From an uncultured Bacteroidales bacterium (GTDB taxonomy: Bacteria > Bacteroidota > Bacteroidia > Bacteroidales > Paludibacteraceae), in the NCBI GenBank assembly GCA_903929065.1, contig CAIYTJ010000388.1:1-11174 (forward strand): 11,174 nucleotides of DNA. Direction: 5' to 3'. Made by a program: the position numbers and the translations under genes. Position 1 is the first letter of the stretch; each line of letters begins with the position of its first letter. Of this stretch, positions 7,011 to 11,174 are shown piece by piece. The notes below the pieces were generated by a model that searched no databases, was not told the origin of the DNA, and saw only the letters and a program-made list of their open reading frames with translations.

Positions 7011-8213
7011 ATGAATATATTAGTATTGAACTGCGGAAGTTCGTCCGTGAAATATAAATTGCTCGACATGGTGAGCAAAGAGGAACTGGGAGCCGGTGGT
7101 GTTGAAAAGATCGGGATGAAAGGTTCGTTTCTGAAACATGTTCGCCGCGACGGTCAGAAAGTGATTCTGAAAGGCGAAATCCTGGAACATCAGATTGCCA
7201 TTGAATACATTCTTGGCGTGCTGACGAGCCAGAAACATGGCGCCATCGAATCATTGGACGAAATCAGTGCTGTTGGTCACCGTGTAGTTCACGGAGGCGA
7301 GAAATTCAATTCCAGCGTGTTGATTACCGAAGAAGTGATTCAAAAAATAGTGGAATGTATTGATATTGCACCGTTGCACAATCCGCCCAATCTGGCCGGA
7401 ATTTATGCCATCAACGAATTGTTGCCGAATGTTCCGCAGGTGGCGGTTTTCGATACCGCTTTCCACCAAACTATGCCCGATTATGCTTACATGTACGGCA
7501 TTCCGTATTCGTTGTATACCAAATACGGCATTCGTCGGTATGGTTTCCACGGAACGAGCCACCGGTATGTTTCCAAACGTGCCAGTGAGTTTTTGGGACT
7601 TGATTTCGAAAAAACAAAGATGATTACCGCACATATAGGCAACGGAGCTTCTGTTTGTGCCGTGAAAAACGGTAAATCGGTGGACACTTCCATGGGTTTC
7701 ACGCCAGTGGAAGGATTGATGATGGGAACACGTTCGGGCGATATCGACCTGGGTGTGGTAACTTTCCTGATGGAAAAAGAAATGATTGGTTCGGCTTCGG
7801 TTTCGACGTTGTTCAACAAACACAGCGGTGTGTTGGGCGTTTCCGGGATATCTTCGGATATGCGTGATATTGAAAATGCTGTTGCCGAAGGAAATGAACG
7901 GGCGCGACTGGCTTTGGATATGTACGAATACCGCATCAAAAAATACATTGGTTCTTATGCAGCTGCGTTGGAAGGCGTGGATGTGCTGGTGTTTACCGGC
8001 GGTGTGGGTGAAAATCAAACCGGAACACGCCAAAAAGTCTGCGACAGTCTGGCATTTATGGGTGTGAAAATCGACGCGGAACTGAACAGGGTTTCCCGTG
8101 GAAAAGAAGTGTTATTGAGCACTCCGGATTCAACCGTGAAAGTGGTGGTGATACCAACCGACGAGGAATTCATGATTGCCAAAGATACATTGGAAATTGT
8201 AGAAACGAAATAG
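7011..8213 (+). CDS. ackA: Acetate kinase
   Basis: Transfers phosphate from acetyl phosphate to ADP, giving acetate and ATP in the cytosol. Its 400 residues are the standard family length. Active-site residues fall at the same numbers as in the well-studied Methanosarcina enzyme: N7, R91 (GHRVVHGG), H123 (HNPPNL), D148 (VFDTAFHQTMP), F179/H180 (RRYGFHGTSH), N211 (AHIGNGASV) and R241 (MMGTRSGDID). The nucleotide-binding FTGGVGENQ segment and the final PTDEE with its metal-binding glutamate (about 385) are also present. The match to the acetate kinase signature is complete, including the DTSMGFTPVEGLMMGTRSG segment, so butyrate kinase is rejected. It is the last gene of the operon, 14 nt after the dehydrogenase homologue, with a strong ribosome-binding site and a terminator 23 nt beyond its stop. 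Confidence 0.97.
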   Translation: MNILVLNCGSSSVKYKLLDMVSKEELGAGGVEKIGMKGSFLKHVRRDGQKVILKGEILEHQIAIEYILGVLTSQKHGAIESLDEISAVGHRVVHGGEKFNSSVLITEEVIQKIVECIDIAPLHNPPNLAGIYAINELLPNVPQVAVFDTAFHQTMPDYAYMYGIPYSLYTKYGIRRYGFHGTSHRYVSKRASEFLGLDFEKTKMITAHIGNGASVCAVKNGKSVDTSMGFTPVEGLMMGTRSGDIDLGVVTFLMEKEMIGSASVSTLFNKHSGVLGVSGISSDMRDIENAVAEGNERARLALDMYEYRIKKYIGSYAAALEGVDVLVFTGGVGENQTGTRQKVCDSLAFMGVKIDAELNRVSRGKEVLLSTPDSTVKVVVIPTDEEFMIAKDTLEIVETK

Positions 8214-8235
8214 ATTTTGATTTGATTTTGATAAA

Positions 8236-8272
8236 CAAAACGCCCGGCTGATAACAAGTCGGGCGTTTGTTT
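8236..8272 (+). terminator. Intrinsic terminator of the pta-ackA operon
   Basis: Stem AAACGCCCG (8238-8246) with CGGGCGTTT (8260-8268), extended by GCT/AGT pairs near the loop, followed by GTTTTG. The CG-rich core and T-run make a convincing rho-independent terminator just after the ackA stop at 8213. Confidence 0.85.
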
Positions 8273-8324
8273 TGCCCGGTTGCAGGTGATATGAATTATT
8301 TCTGCTAATTTTACGGAGAATTTG

Positions 8325-8419
8325 AACCGCAGAGAACGCAAAGAAACGCGAAGCAGATTTGAAAAAATTGGGTTTTACATTTGTATTTATCTTTGCGTAA
8401 CTTAGCGCTCTCTGCGGTT
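8325..8419. repeat. Long inverted repeat with AACCGCAGAGA / TCTCTGCGGTT ends
   Basis: The outer 11 nt (8325-8335 and 8409-8419) are perfect inverted copies. Inside them, CGCAAAG (8337-8343) pairs with CTTTGCG (8391-8397). The element is 95 nt long and contains the promoter of the downstream permease gene. It resembles palindromic dispersed intergenic repeats (MITE/REP-like), but copy number cannot be assessed from one window. Confidence 0.75.
8368..8395 (+). promoter_or_regulatory. Bacteroidota-type promoter for the TauE/SafE permease, inside the inverted repeat
   Basis: TTG at 8368-8370, a 17-nt spacer, and TATCTTTG at 8388-8395, a full TAnnTTTG match. Transcription would start near 8402, about 32 nt before the ATG at 8434. 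The -7 element overlaps the right arm of the inverted repeat. Confidence 0.58.
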
Positions 8420-8433
8420 AAACTATTTTTAAA

Positions 8434-9213
8434 ATGGAGATTGGGATATTAATTTTAGGGATTTGTGCGGGCGTTATGTCCGGGTTGTTTGGTATCGGGG
8501 GCGGAATCGTGATGGTGCCTTCGCTCATTGCCATTTTTGGGCTGGGAATACTGAATGCCAATGCCACTTCGCTGGGTGCCATGTTGCTGCCGGTAGGTAT
8601 TTTTGGCGTGATAACGTATTATAAAGCAGGTTTTATAAACGTCCGCAATGCGTTGTGGATTTCGCTTGGACTGTTTGCCGGTTCGTTTTTCGGGGGTGAA
8701 TTAGCCATTTCGCTTGATGAGAAAATTCTTTCGAAACTCTATGCCGGCATTTTGCTTTACGTGGCGCTAGGGTACCTGGATATCCCCAAACTGTTACGGA
8801 AGAAGAAACCATCAACCCTGGAACCTATAATTCCGGTACCTGCTATCGATTATCCTTTCTGGGAATTCGTGTTGCTGGGCGTGGGGGCTGGTGTGTTTGC
8901 CGGGTTATTTGGCAAAGGCGGCGGGATAGTGATTGTGCCGTTGCTCATAAAATTTTTCAAATACGACGCCAAGGCGGCTGCGGCTACTTCGTTGGCGGCG
9001 TTGCAACTACCGGTGGGACTGCCCAGTGTGATTGTGTATGCCGAAGCCGGTTACCTCAACTGGGTGTACGCAGGACTGATGGCATTTGGCATTGTAGTGG
9101 GCGTGTTTTTCGGAACCAAAATGGCGATAAAATTATCGGGAGCGGTATTTAAAAAGGCGTATGCCGTGTTCCTGCTCGGCGTGGCGGTGTATATGGTGGT
9201 GAAATATATTTAG
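8434..9213 (+). CDS. TauE/SafE family membrane permease (anion/sulfite exporter type)
   Basis: A 259-residue inner-membrane protein with about eight hydrophobic helices. It is an internal duplication, typical of this family. GVMSGLFGIGGGIVMVPSL (about 13-31) recurs as GVFAGLFGKGGGIVIVPLL (153-171). NATSLGAMLLPVGIFGVI (43-60) recurs as AATSLAALQLPVGLPSVI (183-200), and each is followed by a Y-h-A-G-h-h-N turn. A charged loop (about 119-140) links the halves. The family moves sulfite, sulfonates, sulfoacetate or other organic anions. The substrate cannot be told from sequence, and no sulfur-metabolism neighbour is present. No Shine-Dalgarno precedes the ATG, and the gene appears monocistronic with its own promoter. 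Confidence 0.92.
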   Translation: MEIGILILGICAGVMSGLFGIGGGIVMVPSLIAIFGLGILNANATSLGAMLLPVGIFGVITYYKAGFINVRNALWISLGLFAGSFFGGELAISLDEKILSKLYAGILLYVALGYLDIPKLLRKKKPSTLEPIIPVPAIDYPFWEFVLLGVGAGVFAGLFGKGGGIVIVPLLIKFFKYDAKAAAATSLAALQLPVGLPSVIVYAEAGYLNWVYAGLMAFGIVVGVFFGTKMAIKLSGAVFKKAYAVFLLGVAVYMVVKYI

Positions 9214-9237
9214 GTTTAGCGATTTCCGATTTAAACA

Positions 9238-9654
9238 CTAATAATTATATTCCTTCACAAAAATATAATATCCAAAGACATCTGTCTCATATTTCTGATA
9301 AGTATTGCTATTCGCATTCTTTGAGATAGAATCTCCTAAAGTCACTTCATCAATTGTAATAAAGACATGACCATCTTTTAAAAAATTTCTATAATAGTGA
9401 GCGCGACATTCAACTTGTTTTATGACTACTGAATGAACAGGAGCTTCTATAAATTTGGCTGCATCTGCCTTATCAATTTTATACCCAATAACTAATCTAA
9501 TTATAATAAAAACAAACCATATATACCCAGGGCAATTAAATTTAAATAATTTTTTACATAAGTATGCAATTAGAAGTGTTAGGATTATGCTTGTTGAAAA
9601 TATAAATAACACATTTATTAGATTATCATCTGAAAATATAAAATACTTATCCAT
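9238..9654 (-). CDS. Small membrane-anchored hypothetical protein, 138 residues
   Basis: I recognise no family. Two hydrophobic helices (about residues 13-35 and 43-58) are joined by a short Lys/Cys loop (CKKLFKFNCPGY). They are followed by a soluble C-terminal part of about 75 residues (from KIDKADAAKF) rich in beta-like segments, with VFITIDE and a tyrosine-rich end (FGYYIFVKEYNY). The start ATG at 9654 has AAAAGGAATT just before it, a reasonable ribosome-binding site. The gene is visibly more AT-rich than the flanking permease and DUF6261-like genes, which suggests a different origin. It is convergent with the permease, 24 nt apart. A TAAATTTG (9715-9708, minus strand) could be its -7 element, but I see no matching -33. 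Coding status is likely but not certain. Confidence 0.6.
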   Translation of the reverse strand: MDKYFIFSDDNLINVLFIFSTSIILTLLIAYLCKKLFKFNCPGYIWFVFIIIRLVIGYKIDKADAAKFIEAPVHSVVIKQVECRAHYYRNFLKDGHVFITIDEVTLGDSISKNANSNTYQKYETDVFGYYIFVKEYNY

Positions 9655-9771
9655 AATTCCTTTTCTTAATTCTAAAAGCTATACAATTCTCACAGTCATT
9701 AACCCCGCAAATTTAATTATTTTATTTGAATTCCATCATGTTGTGACTAATGATTGGAAAATCTCATAATA

Positions 9772-9805
9772 AAACGAGGACATTCCCACCGGAATATCCT
9801 CGTTT
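9772..9805 (-). terminator. Intrinsic terminator of the DUF6261-like gene
   Basis: AAACGAGGA (9772-9780) pairs with TCCTCGTTT (9797-9805), and the inner ATTCC (9782-9786) pairs with GGAAT (9791-9795) around a CACC loop. Only one internal mismatch interrupts about 14 bp. Read on the minus strand the stem ends in TTTTATTAT, about 20 nt past the stop at 9825. Confidence 0.82.
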
Positions 9806-9824
9806 GTTTTAGAAACTATCACCG

Positions 9825-10571
9825 TTACACCGGTTTTGGAGGTGGAGGCAGTACTTGTTTATGGCGGGCGGTGAATTGTTGGCTCATGGTGGCTTTCAGG
9901 GCTTCAATTTTGCCATTCAGCTGGGTGATAAAGCTGGCATAATTGGCTTCGCCGTTTAGCGTTGCTGCTGCATTCACCCGGGTGATGATGGAGTGATAAA
10001 TCCGGTCGGTCACATCACGCGCATCGTGCATATTGCCACTCGGGCGGCCTGTAACTTCTTTCGTCCGCGAATCAGTCAGAGCGCTGTATTCGTCGTTTTC
10101 TTCCTTCACCTTTTCAGCAAATTCTTTAGCACCACTTATCATGGATACTTTTGGCAGGTTTTCTACGCTTAGCAGTTCGTCGGTGAGGTTGCGGAACGAC
10201 ACTGTTTTTTCAGCATTTGTTTTCCGGTTTATGTTACCATATTTATCCAACACCGTTTTTACGCTGGCAGCCACGTTTTCGATAGTCGGGTCGAAATGGC
10301 ACAATCCCATTTCCACAGCATGTTCCAATCCCGTGAAATGTTTTGCCCGTAAAGCAAAAAGGTCATCTATACTTTTGGTAATTTCACTGCCGGAAGCTAC
10401 CTTTTCGGCAACTACTTCCGCATCCAGTGCATCCGAAAACAGGGGTTCTTCTTCCACAAGAATCAGTTTAACGGCGGGTTCTTCACTAATTAATCTCTTG
10501 GTGTCAGTCATTAACGACAAATGTTGCTCGTCCCGTAGATTGGGAAGCGGAGCTGCAATAATTTTCATCAT
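9825..10571 (-). CDS. Hypothetical protein, probable DUF6261-like family, 248 residues
   Basis: The overall look, a short N-terminal PLPNLRDEQHLSLMTD followed by a long helical body of about 240 residues, resembles the Bacteroidota DUF6261 family. I recognise this by feel, not by a defining motif. There is no signal peptide or membrane segment. Helices dominate from residue 30 to 230, with Glu/Lys- and Ala-rich stretches (for example AKEFAEKVKEENDEYSAL at 148-165). The C-terminus is a proline tail (LPPPPKPV). A region around 165-185 (TDSRTKEVTGRPSGNMHDARD) is polar and probably a loop. The function of the family is unknown. Two adjacent in-frame ATGs (10571 and 10568) make the exact start ambiguous by one residue. 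It is monocistronic, closed by a hairpin terminator, and directly downstream (minus strand) of the 42-bp repeat array. Confidence 0.78.
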   Translation of the reverse strand: MMKIIAAPLPNLRDEQHLSLMTDTKRLISEEPAVKLILVEEEPLFSDALDAEVVAEKVASGSEITKSIDDLFALRAKHFTGLEHAVEMGLCHFDPTIENVAASVKTVLDKYGNINRKTNAEKTVSFRNLTDELLSVENLPKVSMISGAKEFAEKVKEENDEYSALTDSRTKEVTGRPSGNMHDARDVTDRIYHSIITRVNAAATLNGEANYASFITQLNGKIEALKATMSQQFTARHKQVLPPPPKPV

Positions 10572-10628
10572 AATTCAGATTTTACATTTAAGTTTATATT
10601 AAAGAATAATTATATCCGTGCTTCCGGC

Positions 10629-10838
10629 TTTTCGCTATGTAGGCTACAGAACGACAATACACCTCTTGGTTTTTAACTCTGTAGGCTACAGAACGACAAC
10701 CCACCTTCAGGTTTTTAACTCTGTAGGCTACAGAACGGCAATACACCTCCTGGTTTTTCATTCTGTAGGCTACAGAATGGCAACACACCTTGCTGCTTCT
10801 CATTCTGTAGCCTGCAACGCCCAAAACTACCTCCCATT
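10629..10838. repeat. Array of five 42-bp tandem repeats, each with a near-palindrome CTGTAGGCTACAG
   Basis: GTAGGCTACAG or its variant begins at 10639, 10681, 10723, 10765 and 10807, an exact 42-nt period. Units 2 and 3 are nearly identical, unit 1 differs in the left flank, unit 4 has drifted in the right half, and unit 5 is degenerate (CTGTAGCCTGCA). The full unit is conserved, so there are no variable spacers. Each unit carries CTGTAG-G-CTACAG, a 13-bp dyad. Because 42 is a multiple of 3, the array is open in frames on both strands and could encode a 14-residue repeat (VGYRTxxHLxVFxS on plus). Its substitutions show no clear third-position bias, so I treat it as non-coding. It lies just upstream of the DUF6261-like gene. 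Confidence 0.92.
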
Positions 10839-11037
10839 TTCACCCCAACATCTCCTGAAACCCGCACCAATAAAGCATTTGCTTAATTATATTGCTGTTT
10901 TAGACGGTTGCTGTTCATGTTGTTAGTGCAAAATTAAAACTTTTACCTTAAATAAAAAAGCAATTTTCCGAATTTTTTTCAACAAGTTGGAAAATATTTT
11001 TCTGCCCTATTCTGAAGCCATTTTATCAGGGGTATTT
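10839..11037. other. AT-rich intergenic DNA between the repeat array and the terminal lipoprotein promoter
   Basis: No credible gene here. It holds a weak stem ATTTTCC (10963-10969) / GGAAAAT (10989-10995) followed by a T-rich run. On the minus strand, TAATTTTG (10936-10929) fits TAnnTTTG with TTG at 10963-10961, but the 24-nt spacer is long. If used, it would transcribe the whole array as a leader of the DUF6261-like gene. Confidence 0.4.
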
Positions 11038-11066
11038 TTTGGTTTTAAATTAATTTTGTATTTTTG
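11038..11066 (+). promoter_or_regulatory. Strong Bacteroidota-type promoter for the terminal lipoprotein gene
   Basis: TTTG at 11038-11041, a 17-nt spacer, and TATTTTTG at 11059-11066, a complete match to both elements. Transcription would begin near 11073, leaving a leader of about 37 nt before the ATG at 11110. Confidence 0.72.
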
Positions 11067-11109
11067 CGGGGAGGGAAAGATGAAATAAATAATATAAAGA
11101 AGTACATGT

Positions 11110-11174
11110 ATGAAGAAGTCAAACCGAATTAATTGTTTTTGCGTATTAGTTCTCTTTTTTATTAGTTGTGGTCA
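11110..11174 (+). CDS. Probable lipoprotein, N-terminus only (3' end outside window)
   Basis: Only 21 codons are visible: MKKSNRINC, a hydrophobic run FCVLVLFF, then ISCG. This is a signal peptide of the lipoprotein type. A positively charged start and hydrophobic core end at a lipobox-like F-I-S-C, so the cysteine (residue 20) would be lipidated after signal peptidase II cleavage. Bacteroidota lipoproteins often end up in the outer membrane or on the cell surface, and sorting depends on the residues after the Cys, here Gly and then beyond the edge. The mature protein is outside the window, so its function is unknown. The start is supported by a very good promoter. The out-of-frame ATG at 11105 hits a stop after eight codons and is rejected. 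Confidence 0.68.
   Translation, partial: MKKSNRINCFCVLVLFFISCG

Noticed and set aside
7251..8033. 260-codon open frame on the minus strand inside ackA
   Set aside because: It is antisense to an acetate kinase with every active-site residue conserved. The translation is His/Arg/Ser-rich with no family pattern.
4949..8213. Butyrate pathway (ptb-hbd-buk)
   Set aside because: The middle gene suggested it, but the first and last genes carry complete Pta and AckA signatures with matching lengths and active-site residues.
9455..9769. 104-codon plus-strand frame in the AT-rich patch
   Set aside because: It overlaps the minus-strand two-TM gene, has Asn/Ile-rich composition expected from AT-rich DNA, and has no ribosome-binding site.
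10033..10602. 189-codon plus-strand frame opposite the DUF6261-like gene
   Set aside because: Low-complexity Ser/Phe/Ala translation typical of an antisense shadow. The minus-strand frame has a protein-like composition and its own terminator.
10629..10838. CRISPR array
   Set aside because: The full 42-nt unit is conserved, with no variable spacers between short repeats, and no cas gene is nearby.
10629..10838. Integron attC sites
   Set aside because: No GTTRRRY/RYYYAAC core pairs and no integrase; units are uniform and contain no cassettes.

Overview
The window looks like chromosomal DNA of a member of the Bacteroidota, probably an anaerobic or fermentative Bacteroidales/Marinilabiliales-type organism. 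I cannot name a genus. Three things support this. Most genes lack a Shine-Dalgarno sequence, and several instead follow a TTG-N17-20-TAnnTTTG promoter, the Bacteroidota sigma-A type. There is a paired set of Bacteroidota-style outer-membrane beta-barrel proteins. There is also a probable DUF6261-like protein, a family I associate with this phylum.

Layout. Positions 1-197 hold the C-terminus of a polyprenyl (isoprenoid) diphosphate synthase. A small-repeat spacer follows, then an unrecognised 240-residue cytosolic protein (298-1020), which converges through a shared hairpin terminator on a 5-formyltetrahydrofolate cyclo-ligase (1644-1045, minus strand). After a divergent promoter region comes a two-gene operon for the outer membrane: a PorV/FadL-like barrel (1846-2658), then, 2 nt later, a large protein with an N-terminal helix-hairpin-helix domain and a predicted barrel (2661-4721).

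The central block (4949-8213) is an acetate/ATP module: phosphate acetyltransferase, a divergent 3-hydroxyacyl-CoA dehydrogenase homologue, then acetate kinase, closed by a strong terminator. Pta converts acetyl-CoA to acetyl phosphate and AckA turns that into acetate and ATP. The middle gene has a Rossmann motif and three of the four active-site residues of its family, but isoleucine replaces the catalytic asparagine. A 30-nt inverted repeat separates pta from this gene.

A TauE/SafE-type permease (8434-9213) follows. Its promoter lies inside another long inverted repeat. Next come an AT-rich patch with a two-TM protein of unknown function (minus strand), a hairpin terminator, and a DUF6261-like protein (10571-9825, minus strand). 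Upstream of that gene is the most unusual structure in the window: five tandem 42-bp units, each centred on a near-palindrome (CTGTAGGCTACAG), exactly four B-DNA turns apart. The window ends in the signal peptide of a probable lipoprotein with a very good promoter.

Most genes are ordinary core or housekeeping functions. The points most worth following up are the 42-bp array and the catalytically altered dehydrogenase homologue embedded between pta and ackA.
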